Origin: Muscardinus avellanarius
Taxonomy: Eukaryota > Chordata > Mammalia > Rodentia > Gliridae
Reading direction: 5' to 3'
Length of the DNA stretch: 64,000 nt
NCBI GenBank assembly: GCA_963383645.1
Contig: OY726571.1
Location: 22,785,785 to 22,849,784, forward strand
In this document: positions 12,223-24,620 of the stretch, one piece after another
Layout: every line of letters begins with the position of its first letter
Numbering within the stretch: the first letter of the stretch is position 1
Notes under the pieces: generated by a model
What the model was told of the DNA's origin: nothing
What the model saw: only the letters and a program-made list of their open reading frames with translations
Database searches by the model: none
Translations under genes and position numbers: made by a program

Positions 12223-13129
12223 GTGGTCTTGGATAAATAGTTACCAAGCACAGGACAATTATAAGGATTCACAATTAAATGTATATCAAACACTTAAATG
12301 CTGCTTGGCTTGATAAATAAGAATCACTGGCACCCTGTACAAAGTCTCCTTTTTTGAAATTGGGTTTCTAGAGTCTACTTTTAAGTTATGTCATTTAAAA
12401 GACACCCTGGTTTCGGATTTGATACCTTCCTGACTGCCATCCTACCACCAGATGTCATTCCAGCACTGGGTCTTTTGCAGACTCAAGTCAGAATACATGA
12501 GGGTCAGAGCCAGGTTCACTTATCTTTGACACCTGATACCTAGGCCACAGAAGATGCTCAACTCAGTACCTTGGGGGAGAATCAGAGACAAGACAAAGTG
12601 GGAGATAGGTCCTAAGAGATACATGGAATAAATATAATGCTTTTTTTTTTCATAGTCAAGAAAAACAAATCAAATTTTAAAATGCTATTTTCAACCCAAG
12701 AGATATTTTCAAACCAAGGCTAGCCTTGTTGGTGTTCCATTTTCAAACACATTGTTTGTGCTAGCAAGAATTAAAAGATGGGGGTACTGCTGTGTTATGA
12801 TATTTTAATAGTGTCAGTAGGCACTTTTGAAATATAGCAACTGTTCTGAAACGGTGGTAACTAGTTCCTTGGTGTTCTCAAGTTGTACAGACAGAGATGC
12901 ACATTTCAATGTGTGAATTTTAGTTAGCAAACTGCTTTCCTCCATCCTCCCCATTCTTGCTCCTATCCAGTCCCAATTTTAAGTTACTAAGGGGTAGAAG
13001 GCCTAATGCATAATTTGTAGGCTGCTTGCAGAGGTTTTACCCTAAAACTCTGAAAATTTATTCTTGAAAATCACTGAATTGATTAACACTAATGAATGAC
13101 TGGTTGGATTTTTTTGTTTGCTTGTTTTG
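12223..13129. other. Intronic DNA, nothing recognised
   Basis: AT-rich unassigned sequence. Confidence 0.5.
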
Positions 13130-13315
13130 TTTTTATGACACTGGAGGGGAATTGAAAACAAGGGTGCTCTAGCACTGAGTTATATATTCCCAGCTCTTTT
13201 TGTTTTATTTTTAAATTTTGAGACAGGGTCTTATTAAGTTGCCATGGCTGGTCTTGATCCTCCTGTCTCAGCCTCTCAAGTACTAGGATTACAAGCGTGC
13301 ACTACCACGCCCGAC
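13130..13315 (-). mobile_element. B1-ID composite SINE
   Basis: Antisense copy ending CTACCACGCCCGAC; the ID part is diverged (GACACTGGAGGGGAATTG). Confidence 0.88.
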
Positions 13316-13395
13316 GAAGGAATTGTTTGGTAAGAATTCACTATATCATAGACCATGCCCTTTCATTTCCAGTTTTAAAAAATAATAGCATTTGA

Positions 13396-13627
13396 GCCGG
13401 GTGTGGTGGTGCACACTTGTAATCCTCACGCTTGGGAGGCGGAGACAGGAGGAGGATCGCACAGGTTCGAAACCAGCCTTGCTGACTTAAGAGACCCTGT
13501 TTCCAAATAAAAATATAAAAAATAGGTGTCTGGGAGTAGAAGGGTTTCCAGGAACCCCAGTACCACCAAATAATAATAATAACAATAATAATAATAATAA
13601 TAATAACAATAATAATAATATTATTAG
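13396..13627 (+). mobile_element. Young-type B1-ID SINE with (AAT)n tail
   Basis: Carries the GGTTCGAAACCAGCC head and the altered tail GGGTTTCCAGGAACCCCAG that marks a distinct subfamily. The A-tail has become an AAT/AAC repeat (13568-13627). AATAGCATTTG before and ATTAGCATTTG after form a target-site duplication. Confidence 0.92.
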
Positions 13628-14189
13628 CATTTGTTGTATGCTGGGCACACTGGCAAGGACCTACAAGATGGGGAATGTTACTGGTCATGTCTACTACAAG
13701 TCTAGCTGGGAAGAGAGAAACAGAAAATTTCAACACGTCCTCTGGAAACTATGTATTTGGGGATGGGTGAGTCAAAGGAGTACTGGACAGCTGGGGAGAT
13801 ATCTAGAGATGATGTTTGTTCAATGTTTGCTATCTGCCCCCTTCTACCTTCCCCTTGCTTCAGGCCATCAGGTCTTGACATCCCGTGGCTACTGCAGCAT
13901 GTCCAAAACTTCTGATACTCCTCCCTCAAATTATCTTGCATTTTTCTATTTAATATCGAGGAAGTATCTTCTCAATTACAAGGAGGGCCCCTGGCAAGTA
14001 GACTCTCACCTACAGCTCTGTAGGATTTCCTTAACAACAGGTACCCATAAGAGCATCAGTATACTTGCTATATGAAGCCACGTTTATGTGGGACATGACA
14101 GCAATTATTTAAGAGTACTTTACGATGCGTTGCCTAAAGAACATAAGACACCATGTGACTTTGGATGTTGCAGGAATATTCTACCAATA

Positions 14190-14387
14190 ATTTTTTTTTT
14201 TTTTTTTTGGTGGTACTGGGGTTCCTGGAAACCCTTTTACTTCCGGGCTACACTCCCAGACCTATTTTATACTTTTATTTCGAAACAGGATCTCTTAAGC
14301 CAGTGCGGCTGGCTTCGAACCTGCGTGATCCTCCTGTCTCCGCCTCCCAAGCACAGGGATTACAAGCGTGCGCCACCACGCCCGGCT
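14190..14387 (-). mobile_element. Young-type B1-ID SINE
   Basis: An 18-T tract leads into GGTACTGGGGTTCCTGGAAA; the head retains GGCTTCGAACCTGCG and ends CACGCCCGGC, with many CpGs surviving. Confidence 0.93.
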
Positions 14388-15340
14388 TGAAATGATCTTT
14401 CTTTTTTAAAAAAACCTGTCAGACCAGGTTCCTACAGCAGACAGTATCATGAAAAGCTTAGTAACACTCTAACATTGTAAAAGATGATTCAGCCACGAAA
14501 GAGTAAATCTTTGCCATAATCCAGCAGCTTAACATGAAGTCCTTCAAAATTCAAGAACAAAGACTGCAGATTTCAAATCCAGGGTTTAACAAGAGCCACA
14601 ATGGACAAATTGTTAAGCTTCACGGGTTTGCTCACAGCTTTTGGGGAAACTTTCATAGGATATTTCTATAAATAGGACAAAAGGGAAAATATTTAGCAAA
14701 CATCAGACGTTCTTTAATTTGACTCTTTTCCTATCTCTACCAAATTAGATTTTATTTTACAATGTTTAGTGAGGCGACTTGTTGAATCTTCTGACTTTTC
14801 TACCTATAGGCAAAAAGACACTGCTCGTGCATTTCTGGAGTTGGAAGAAAAAAGGCCTCTTGTTTCAGAGTGTTTTGAACTAAATGACTACATATTATTG
14901 TTTTTTCTTGGCAGCGCCGACACTGGCATTTTCCCATCTACCACGATGAACAATTTGCGCAGTTACACAACTGGATTTTGTCGCAATATCTGCCGAGAGT
15001 CACCACTGTTTTCATCTGTGCATGAATATTATTCCAGCAGGAAGGCTGCCTCCGGGCTGAAGACACATTCTTGATGGGTTTCCACCCCTGAAGAGAGGAG
15101 GGGAACCCACCTTCGCCCGAACTGGAGAGGGGCGACAAAATCCTCATTAAATAACAGATGCTAACTCTGTAATACTAAAGCCTTTGTAGGTAAAGATATA
15201 GTTCTGCAACATTCTTTCCTGTATATCATAAACAATTAAAAACATCCACACAAGTTCTTTTTTTAACAAATTAAAAATGATTTAATAATTTTTAAGAAAA
15301 ATGACATCAAAATTATCACTGGCTCTTTCTGTCTCACATA
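14388..15340. other. Intronic DNA with a CpG-containing unique block
   Basis: Not repeat-derived as far as I can see. The block at about 14770-15160 keeps several CpGs and open frames on both strands but shows no recognisable protein family or paired splice sites. Confidence 0.45.
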
Positions 15341-15454
15341 ATTTCTTTCTCTCTCTCTCTCTCTCTCTGTCTCTTCTCTTCCTCTCTCTCTCTCTCTGTG
15401 TGTCTGTCTCTTCTCTTCCTCTCTCTCTCTCTCTGTGTGTGTCTGTCTCTTCTC

Positions 15455-15509
<55 letters not shown>

Positions 15510-15583
15510 CTGTCTCTTCTCTTCCTCTCTCTCTCTCTCTCCCTCCCTCCCTCCCTCCCTCCCTCCCTCCCCCCTCCCTCCCT

Positions 15584-15635
<52 letters not shown>
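15341..15635. repeat. (CT)n tract with higher-order structure
   Basis: About 295 bp of pyrimidine-only or nearly pyrimidine-only strand. A block of the form TGTGTCTGTCTCTTCTCTTCC followed by CT repeats recurs four times, then a (CCCT)n segment, then pure CT. It adjoins an antisense SINE tail. Confidence 0.97.
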
Positions 15636-15638
<3 letters not shown>

Positions 15639-15845
15639 GGTGGTACCGGGGATGGAACCCAGGGGCATTCTACCTCTGAACTACATCCTCAGCCCTATTT
15701 TTTTTATCCTTTACTTTGAAACAGGATTTCATAAGTTGTGGAGGGCTTCACCAAATAACTGAGGCTGGCCATGAACTAACTTGCGATCCTCCTGTGTCAG
15801 CCTCCCAAGTACTGGGATTACAAGCATGTACCACCACACCTGGCT
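15636..15845 (-). mobile_element. B1-ID composite SINE
   Basis: Antisense copy from GGTGGTACCGGGGATGG to CCACCACACCTGGC, with the CT tract as its degenerated tail. Confidence 0.93.
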
Positions 15846-15938
15846 ACCTAACATTTTTCAAGATCAACATACACTGAGTTTTTAGGTAGTCTAAGTGACC
15901 TCTGAATATGGGCCATGGAAGTCTAAAGTCAGAGGCCA

Positions 15939-16176
15939 GCTGGGTATGGTAGCCCAAGCCTGGAATCCCAGTATTTGGGAGGCTGAGACAGGAGGATCAC
16001 AGGTTTGAGACCAGTCTCAGCAACTTAGCAAGTCTCTCAGCAATTTAGAAAGGCTCTGTGTCCAAATTAAAACAAACAAACAAACAAACAATAAAAAACA
16101 ATAGAGCTGGGTGTATAGCTTGGAGATAGGATGCCTCTGGGTTCAAACCCCAGTACCATCAAAAACAAAAACAAGA
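15939..16176 (+). mobile_element. B1-ID composite SINE, internally duplicated
   Basis: Sense copy GCTGGGTATGGTAGCCC to CCCCAGTACC. The CAGCAACTTAGCAAG segment is duplicated and the linker holds an (AAAC)n run. Confidence 0.9.
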
Positions 16177-17419
16177 AAGGTCACCCTGATTAGAGCACAG
16201 TGTGCTGACAGTGCAGGGGCAGCTAGGAGATGCTAAAATATCTAGGATGGAAAGAGAGTGCAGATTCCTGTACTAAAAGTAGAGGGGAAGGAAAGTAGTG
16301 GGCAGATACAAAGACAGAAATTAGAATGTATAGGACTTAATGACTACTTTCTAACAGGTTAAAGCAGGACTGGACCTCCCAAGCAGTGGGGTCTGTGATT
16401 ACACCGACAACTGTCACAGGAGCATCTCATGTACCACAAACCAATGCCTGGCACCATCAGCGGAATGAATACATAAAATATGAATTCCAATGAGCGACCC
16501 TCCTGGGCGGAACCATCTACCCGCTACCACACGTGGGAGAAGGTCTGTCTGCTGGCGGCAGCCTCAAGGAGTCCAGGGCTCCGGTCCCCTCACATCTCCT
16601 CCTTGCTTCATGGGTCTCCTCTCTCCAAACACCTGCCCTATGTAAGGTGTTCCAGTCACAAGCAGCAGTAGTGACACTCAGTAGACAAATTGCCACAAAA
16701 TGAGGGACAGAAGGAAGTACATCATGAGAAGAATTAAGGCCCGTCTCATTGAGTAGTTGGCCCATAGGAAGAAAAGACTGAGGAGAGACCACGTGGACTT
16801 GTGGATACACCAATCACTTAACTTTCAGATAATTTCCAGGGGCTGACTGGGTACAACAAAGGCGTACCTTCCTTTGCTGGGCTGCTATGCGTGACGACCA
16901 GGTGACCAGCCGAAACTCACTGAACCCCGAGAGGAGACACTCCATAAGGTCTTGTTACTCTACCACCTATACTAATGTTAACAGCCTCCACAGAATGTCA
17001 TGCTTTGTTAATTTTTTGACACAAAAAAGGCATTGGCTTCTCAACAAAACTGACCTATTTTAAATGACTGTTTTTCAAATATAGAAATGAACTAAAGGTC
17101 CGGAGATACCTTTTCCATAAGACTTGATTTTTGGTGGTACATAAAGTTGGATCTTCATCATCTTATATTTCTCACATGCTATACTATTCTGATTAAATGT
17201 CAGAATGATGCAAAGTAAAGCTCAGAAGAGGTTTAAATTTTCCATGGTCATCAAATCATTTAAAAAGTCACTTTAATACACAGGTGCGAATACTGTTGAT
17301 ACTCAACTAATACAAACGGCAGCTAAGCTTGATCGCCACAAGGGAAGTGCTCAAGGGGTCTATTACCACAGTGTTTTAAAGAGCAAAGGAAAATCTCAAA
17401 ACTTTATAAAGAAGGAAGA
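16177..17419. other. Intronic DNA, nothing recognised
   Basis: Unassigned. Short frames at 16480-16813 are slightly richer in G and C but lack family similarity I can recognise. Confidence 0.45.
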
Positions 17420-17590
17420 GCCAGGCCTGGAGCTTAAACATCTGTAATCCCAGTACTTGAGAGGCTGAGAAAGGAGGATTGCGGGTTCATGGCCGGCCTC
17501 AGCAATTTATCGAGATCCCATTTCAAAATAAAATAGAACTGGGGGGTATGGCTCAGAGGTAGAATGTCCATGGGTTCAAACTCTAGTACC
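17420..17590 (+). mobile_element. B1-ID composite SINE
   Basis: Sense copy; head GCCAGGCCTGGAGCTTAAAC, tail GGGTTCAAACTCTAGTACC. Confidence 0.88.
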
Positions 17591-17696
17591 AAGTAAATAA
17601 ATAAAAACAGCGGAATCACAGATATTTGTTCACAGAATTTGAACATTAGACCTAGAAAACCTTGGCTGTCATCTCATAAAGGTTTGTATTTGTTCT

Positions 17697-17760
17697 GAAA
17701 TCCTCCTGTCTCAGCCTTCCAAGTACTGGGATTACAGACCTTTGTCACCAAACCAGGCTA
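17697..17760 (-). mobile_element. B1-ID SINE head fragment
   Basis: Only the antisense head remains: ATCCTCCTGTCTCAGCCTTC through CCAAACCAGGC. Confidence 0.8.
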
Positions 17761-17970
17761 GGGTTTTTCTTAATACAAGATAAGAAAGGGAAGCCCAGAG
17801 AAGAAAAACAGCTGCCTACAGTCACCTAATTAATTTAGAGGCTAAGAAACAGAATAAGACGCCTGGGACTGCTTATGCCTGTGTGGGGCCTGGGACTCTG
17901 TTAACATCTCTGTGTTGTAGATAGGCAATGTTTAAGTTGTTCTAGTAGTTGAGACACACGATGAAGGTAA

Positions 17971-18179
17971 TTTTTTTTTTTTTTTTTTGCCATGGAACCC
18001 AGGAGCATTGTACCTCCAAGCTAAGCTACACTCCCAGGCCTATTTTTCAGTCCTTTTATTTTTGAAACAGGGTCCCACTGAGTTGCGAAGGGCCTTGTTA
18101 AGTAGCTGAGGCTGTCAGCGAACCTCCAGTCTCCACCTCCCCAATGCTGGGATTACGAGCCTGCGTCACCAAGCCTGGC
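17971..18179 (-). mobile_element. B1-ID composite SINE
   Basis: T-tract then CATGGAACCCAGGAGCATTG; the head ends GTCACCAAGCCTGGCC. Confidence 0.9.
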
Positions 18180-18213
18180 CGATAAAGGCTATTCTAATCA
18201 TACACACATCTTA

Positions 18214-18408
18214 AATTTTTTTTTTTTTTTTTTAGTAGGAGAATGCACCTATGGGGCATTTCACCTCTGAGTTACATCCCCCAGACACCACCTCATTTTT
18301 TTCTGAAACAGAACCTCATTAAATTGCTGAGGTTGGCCTTGTACCTGTAATCCTCCTGCCTCAACCTCCTAAATGCTGGGATTATAGGTGTGTGCCACCA
18401 TGCCTGGT
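18214..18408 (-). mobile_element. B1-ID composite SINE, diverged
   Basis: T-tract, ID part altered (GAGAATGCACCTATGGGGC), head ending CACCATGCCTGG. Confidence 0.88.
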
Positions 18409-18444
18409 TTGTCATACAAATATCTTTTAGAAGAGCTTACTGAC

Positions 18445-18643
18445 GCCGGGCGTGGTGGCGCACGCTTGTAATCCCCGCGCTTGGGAGGCGGAGACAGGAG
18501 GATCGTGCAGGTTCGAAGCCAGCCGCACGCGCTGGCTTAGGAGACCCTGTTTCCAAATAAAAATATAAAAATAGGTCTGGGAGTGTAGCCCGGAGGTAGA
18601 AGGACTTCCAGGAACCCCAGTACCACCAAAAAAAAAAAAAAAA
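18445..18643 (+). mobile_element. Young-type B1-ID SINE with exact TSD
   Basis: Near-consensus copy: GCCGGGCGTGGTGGCGCACG head, GGTTCGAAGCC B box and the altered tail GACTTCCAGGAACCCCAG, ending in a pure A tract. The 15-mer AGAAGAGCTTACTGA lies at 18429-18443 and again at 18643-18657. Confidence 0.97.
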
Positions 18644-18987
18644 GAAGAGCTTACTGATGTTTTAGCACATCTTTAACTTCTAAAAATTTTCATTAAACAA
18701 ATGGGATAAAATAGTTTTGGAATGCATTTATGTAAATTCTTAACTTATCAGGGAGACATTTCCACCAATACCTGACCACAGGGGATAAACCAAACCTAGG
18801 AACCAAATTCAAATGACAGTGCCTTTGTGCTTCCGATCTCATTCCTAAATAGATTACAATGAAGATTAAAGGGAAAAAAGGTAGGTTAAAGAGCTGCTTT
18901 AGCATTTTTAAGAATTTCTCGTTCAGAAGCACCTCTAATTGCTTTCTTTTTCTACATAGGGATTTTCCCCCTCCTGTATTCCCCCCC

Positions 18988-19419
18988 CCCTTTTTTTTCA
19001 GTACTGGGGATGGAACCCAGGGGCATTTTACCTCCGAGCTACACTCGTGGTCCTATTTTTTTAGTCCTATTTATTTATTTATTTATTTAGGCGGGTCTGG
19101 GTATGGAACCCAGGGGCATTTGACCTCTAAGCTCCACCCCCTGCCCTATTTTTTATTCTTTATTTTGAAACGGGGTCTCACTGAGTTGCAGAGGGCCTCA
19201 CTAAGTAGCTAAGGCTGTTTGCGAACCATGATCCTCCAGGTCTCAGCCTCCTGAATGCTGGGATTACAAGCGTGCGCCACCACACCCGGCTTTTATTTAT
19301 TTATTTTGAAACAGGGTCTCACTGAGTTGCGAAGGACCTCGCTAAGTCCGTGATTCACGATGCTCAGGTCTCTGCCTCCCAAATGCTGGGATTACAAGTG
19401 TGCGCCACCAAGCCCAGGT
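18988..19419 (-). mobile_element. Nested pair of antisense B1-ID SINEs
   Basis: The outer ID part (18991-about 19057) is interrupted by a (TTTA)n-tailed full copy (19058-19290). The outer body and head continue at 19291-19419, ending CACCAAGCCCAGG. Confidence 0.85.
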
Positions 19420-19430
19420 TCTTCTCTTTA

Positions 19431-19654
19431 ATTTTTTTTTTTTTTTTTTTTTTGCGGGTCTGGGGATGGAACCTAGGGGCATTCGACCTCCGAGCTACAC
19501 CCCCTGCCCTATTTTTTAATTCTTTATTTTGAAACCCGGTCTCACTGAGTTGCAGAGGGACTCACTAAGTAGCTGAGGCTGTCTGCGAACCGCGATGCTC
19601 CGGGTCTCAGCCTCCTGAATGCTGGGATTACAAGCGTGCGCCACCACGCCCGGC
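19431..19654 (-). mobile_element. B1-ID composite SINE with near-exact TSD
   Basis: T-tract then TCTGGGGATGGAACCTAGG to CACGCCCGGC. GTTCTTCTCTTTAA before and CTCTTCTCTTAAA after are a likely target-site duplication. Confidence 0.93.
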
Positions 19655-19789
19655 TCTTCTCTTAAAAACAACAACAACAACAACAACAACAAATACTCTC
19701 TACTCATTTGGAGTATGGATATGGGGAGGTTCAAAATTTCATTCTTATCCCCCAATTTTTATGTCACCTGATAATCCATAGCACTACTT

Positions 19790-19790
19790 G

Positions 19791-19840
<50 letters not shown>

Positions 19841-20006
19841 GGGGATTGAACCCAGAGGCATTCTATCTCCGAGCTATACCCCAGCCCTTTTATTATTATT
19901 TTGAAACAAGGTCTCCCTTCGTTGCTGAGGCTGACCTCCAACCTGGGATCCTCTTGTCTCAGCCTCCCAAATACTGGGATTGCTGGCATGCACTGGTACA
20001 CCCAGC
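19790..20006 (-). mobile_element. B1-ID composite SINE with (GT)n tail
   Basis: GT tract at 19790-19836 followed by TTACTGGGGATTGAACCC and the head ending TACACCCAGC. Confidence 0.92.
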
Positions 20007-21129
20007 TTGATGTAAACTATTTTCTATGCTTGACATAGACATTCCTAATATTTATTTCAAAATATCGAAGTGTCCCTCTTTCCCACGTCTCTGGTTGTCT
20101 GATTAAAGCCATGTAGACTCACAGCATCAGAACTGGGTCGACCAAAGCTGCTTCTTTCATCAGAATAAAATTTCATCTATTTGTGAAAATTCACTCGATA
20201 ACTGGAGAGGGTATTTTAATAGCCTTTTCTCCCTGCCTATGTACCAGCTCATTATCACAAAGGGGAATTGCATAACCAGCATTCCTCCGAGTCTCACATG
20301 CGAAGTGGTTTTAACGACTTTCACTAAGAACTGGATCTCAGCAGAAAGAAAAAAAATAGATCAGAAAGAGATCCTGTAATTCAAACTCCACACGATTTAA
20401 CTCATATCAAGAGCACAACAATAGCTTCCTTTACAATCACCTAGTGCTTACGGCATGCGAAACACTCTCGCACGCAGGGGTTATCCGCTCACCGCACTCT
20501 GAGATGGGCCAGGCCTCTGTGATTCTGCCACAGGACCTCAAAGACAGTGGGGTCAAGCTGCCAGCCAGGCCTGGAGGCCCCTGCAGGGTCCAGGGCTCTG
20601 CAACCTGTCCACAGCTCTCAGTGAGCACACACCACAGGCCGAGCAAGTTAAGCCCTAATCATGCCTTAAATTATCATAATGGCCCAAGAAACTGTAACTT
20701 TAAAAATCTTTCCATATGAGAAGTACTTTTCAGAATTTGGTGGGCTCTGGGGAATCTTCTGACTTTAGTGCATATCCGAAGGCCAGTTTTCTGCCAGTTA
20801 TATGTTTTTTTCAGCGAGACAATAGGGACAATGATTTTAATTAAACAAAATCACCAGATTATAGTTTAAAAGAGGGATTCACTTGTTTCCACATAGAGTT
20901 TGTGAAGGGATAAACTTTGCTTTTCTTGAGTTTTGGCCGAAAAGCCCCTGCTAATCTGAGCATCGTGGCGGGTAGACTTGAATTTCTCCGTTGAGCAGTC
21001 AGCTTTATCTAATTGATAAAAACAAGAAGGAACCCGTCTTCTCAATTAAACTGAACTTGATGTATTAATGAGGCCACTACTATGAGTTTAGTACTAATTG
21101 CTATGGGGATTAGAAACCATTAAATCCGT
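20007..21129. other. Intronic DNA, nothing recognised
   Basis: Unassigned. A patch at 20440-20650 retains a few CpGs (CATGCGAAACACTCTCGCACG) but no gene signature. Confidence 0.45.
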
Positions 21130-21305
21130 TTTTTCCCCCCAGTATTTTGGAGGGAACCCAGGGACATTCTACCTCTGACCTGCGCCCCCAGCCCTATTTT
21201 ATTTTGAAACAGGGTCTCACTAAGTTGCTGAGGCTGGCCTTGAACCTGCAATCCACCCGTCTCAGCCTCCCAAATACTAGGATTATAGCTGTGTACAACC
21301 AGGAC
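21130..21305 (-). mobile_element. B1-ID composite SINE
   Basis: Antisense copy with a damaged start (CCAGTATTTTGGAGGGAACC) and a diverged head end. Confidence 0.88.
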
Positions 21306-23130
21306 CAATGTAAAGTCCAGTTCTTTACTCTAAAGGTGAAAGGTGATTAGAATCTTAGTGACACCTATATACAAAGCAATAAATAAGCACTAGCTAAACA
21401 ACATAGAAATTCATAGGGGGACAAGCTGGAAATATCACAGAATTGTCCCTGAAGTTGGTCAAAATGGAAGGATGAATGAAAGGAGACAGGACAGTTTTCC
21501 CAGAAGGGAGAATAACTTAGTTGAGACACATAAGGGTAGAAATAAACATAGCGTGACACTTAACAAAAACCTGGGTTACAGTATGTTTTTGTGAGGTTCA
21601 TGGACTGCATCTGCTGTGTGTGCCTACCCCTAGAACTCTGGGGCATTAGGGACTCCCCAGGCATGCTGTTAAATAAGAAGGCCTCTGGGGCTTCTTAGGA
21701 GAAAGATAGAGAGGACTTGGCGAGAGATGGCCCATAAAAACTAACGCTCTCGTTTTGAAAGAGAAGGGGGTGGCTTCAGCCTGGCAGAGGTGAGGTGCCC
21801 TAATAAGGCAAGAGGGAACTGAAAGTCCACTAGGGGCTCTGGCTACACATATGCAGGGAGAAATGCTGAACCCCCCTTCCCCAGCAAGAGAAAGGGTTGG
21901 TAATACTCAAAATGTTTTCTGGAAATTAAAATTCAAGCACGTCGAAAGTGTTTTGGAGAGGAGAAAGTTAGGTAATCTTTGGGAAGCTGAACAAGGGCAA
22001 GGCTCAGAGACCAAATAATCGAGGGTTGTCTAAACCTTAAAGAAGTCTCCGTGTATCTACCCTTTCCCTTGCAGGGGAACCTGGCCTTCTGAGGAAGAAA
22101 GGCATTTGTCGGTCTCTTTGGCGTGGTCCTTACTGCCTAAACACAGGGCCCTCGCTCGTTTCCAAAAGGTACAGAAAGGGACTAATGCTAGAAAAGATGC
22201 ATTCTTCCATGTCTAGGAGAGGGATTGCTTTAATGAGGCAATGGGGATGATGTGAACTAGCCACAGCCCCCCGCCTGCCAGCCCTGTCTGAACTGAGTGG
22301 GCCCCACCAATGATAATTCAGGGGTATTTCACTCCAACCCTTTTATTTCCTCAGGGAGCAAACCCTTCCTTGATGCTCACTCTTCCTCAACCATCAGCAA
22401 GCTCAAGTCCACAGCAGGAGGACGGGGCGGGGATTACATTTAAATATCTGTTCGTCTTCTTTCCCACTGATTACACTTCCAGTCCATCCTCGAAATTGCT
22501 CTCCAATCTAGAATTATAGAAATCCACTCCACATCAATTAAAAAAATTAAAAAAAAAATCTCATCAGCAAGTGTCAAATGCTTCTGTCTAAAGGCTGGAG
22601 GACTATCAGGGAATCATATTCTTTCTTTTTATGTCTCTCTTGCAAAGTCTATGCCTGCAATGGGGTCAGGTTCCAACTTCTTCCCTGCACACAGCTCCAG
22701 GGATGGGCCTTCCCAGCCCTCCCTGCTTTAATCTCTTCTCTTCTTCCTGCTTTAATCTCTTCTGGGCCATTTATGAGAAATTACTCTCTCTGGAGTCTAG
22801 TCTGGGTAGGGGAGCCCGAGAGCTGCTTCAAGCAGGTGTACTTCCCTGTGTCTGCGTCACGTGGCACAGATAATCCAATTAACCACAGGAGAGTTGTTTA
22901 ACAGGCCTCACTTCCTTCCCGGCCCAGGTGTACAAATCAGAATATCTGGCGGCCATGTCCCTGGCTTTCCCCTGGTTCTCATCATCTCTAACTAGCACCA
23001 CCCAATAATAAGACTCCTTCCTCCTTGACCTCCCTCTGGTCTTGCCTGTCTCCAATCCACAGGTCATGCTGTTGCTAGGTGAGCAGACTCTACAAGATCT
23101 CATGTAAACCATATTTCATATGTCCATTGC
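21306..23130. other. Intronic DNA, nothing recognised
   Basis: About 1.8 kb free of recognised SINEs. A duplicated CTGCTTTAATCTCTTCT phrase lies at about 22727-22765. No exon found. Confidence 0.45.
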
Positions 23131-23322
23131 TTTTTTATTTTTTAGTAGTACTGGGTATAAAACCTAGGGCCTTCTACCTCCAGGTGATGCCCTCAGCCCT
23201 ATTTTAGTTTTATTTGGAAACAAGGTCTTGCTAAGTTGCTGAGGCTGGCTTCAAACCTGTGATCCTCCTAGGATCTCAGCCTCCCACGTAGTGGGCCTAC
23301 AGGTGTGCCCTGTACCCCCCGG
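23131..23322 (-). mobile_element. B1-ID composite SINE
   Basis: Antisense copy; ID part AGTACTGGGTATAAAACC, head ending GTGTGCCCTGTACCCC. Confidence 0.88.
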
Positions 23323-24284
23323 GTTCATGTGTCGATGTTGTCGGTCGTGTGGAACACACATGGTCCTTCATAGTCTGACCCCAGCTTCTCCTGCTCCCTC
23401 CACTGGCAGCCCACCTTGTACCCTTTGCTGATTGCTACCCATTCCCATAAGCACCTCAGCGTCTCCCTGTGGCCTTCCTTATCTTGAGCACCACGTAAGG
23501 ACCTACTTAGCTCTGAAGTCTTGGTTAGAAGCCTCCGGGACTCGCCTGGCAGCCCAGACACTCCCTTCTCACTGACTTTACCCATCACTACCTATTTTCG
23601 CTGTCAGGGTCTTTTTGCACATCTGTCCCTCCACCAGATGATAAGATCTCAGGCTGTCACATTTGTTGAATGAATTCACGAATGAGGGGATGGACGGAAT
23701 GTGTACTTGAGAGAGGCTGGTTTGAATCAGACTTGGAGACACTGGTACACGGTCAACTGATGCAGTCCTAGGGAAACTAATCACCCAGAAAGAACACAGT
23801 GGCTACAAGGAGACGAGAAGGCCAAGGTTAGAACCGCGGGGAAGTGGAGGACAAACCCTCAGAGCAAAAGCAAGAGGTAAAAAACAAAAACACGTGGGAA
23901 GCCAAGGACACAGTATCCCCAAGACCAAGGCAGAGAAGATTCAAAAATGAGGGTATGGTTTGAAGAAATGTGAAAGGTGCCGGAACCAAAATGGAGTAAT
24001 GTTTGTCAACCCCAACAAAAATGAATAAATAAAGCGAGGAATATAGGAAGAAAGGGCTCTCCCTTTCTTGATATGGCTTGATAGTAACTACCACAAAAGA
24101 ACCACAAGCAGACACAGAGACCATCACAACCACATTCACAGTGTTTCTACAAGGACACCTGCCTAACGACTGTCTGTCTGTCCTTAGACTGAGGCCACTC
24201 TTGCCAGCAGTCACTGTGACCAAAAATTTTTTCAGGATAACTGATGCAATCCTCCCCATTTTGGGCTGTAAGAACGTCCCCTTA
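23323..24284. other. Intronic DNA, nothing recognised
   Basis: Unassigned; open frames on the minus strand (for example 23828-24370) run into a SINE and look accidental. Confidence 0.45.
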
Positions 24285-24480
24285 GCCTGGCGTGGTGGAG
24301 TAAGCCTGTAATTCCAGTAACTTGGGAGGCTGAGACTGGAGGATGGCAGGTTCAAGGTCAGCCTCAGCAACTCAGCGAGGCCCTCCGCAATTTAGAGACC
24401 CCGTTTCAAAATAAAAAATACAACAGGTAGGGGGTGTAGCTCAGAGGTAGAATGTCCCTGGGTTCAATCCCTAGAACCAA
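24285..24480 (+). mobile_element. B1-ID composite SINE
   Basis: Sense copy GCCTGGCGTGGTGGAGTAAG to GGGTTCAATCCCTAGAACC. Confidence 0.92.
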
Positions 24481-24494
24481 AAACAGAACACTTC

Positions 24495-24620
24495 CCCTGG
24501 CAGTACTGGGGAATAAAACTGACCAAATCATATTATGTGCATGTACAAATATGTTAACAATGAATTCCACTATTATGTATCATTATAATGTATCCACTTT
24601 AAAATATTCAAGAATAAACC
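24495..24620 (+). mobile_element. Possible LINE-1 3' end fragment
   Basis: ATGTGCATGTACAAATATG, AACAATGAATTCCAC and TATTATGTATCATTATAATG resemble the 3' end of squirrel L1 copies as I remember them. No ORF remains. Confidence 0.4.

Noticed and set aside
14769..15074. 101-codon plus-strand frame in MFAP3L intron 1
   Set aside because: Begins just after GTTTAGTGAGG without exon context, no family recognised, and the minus strand is also open.
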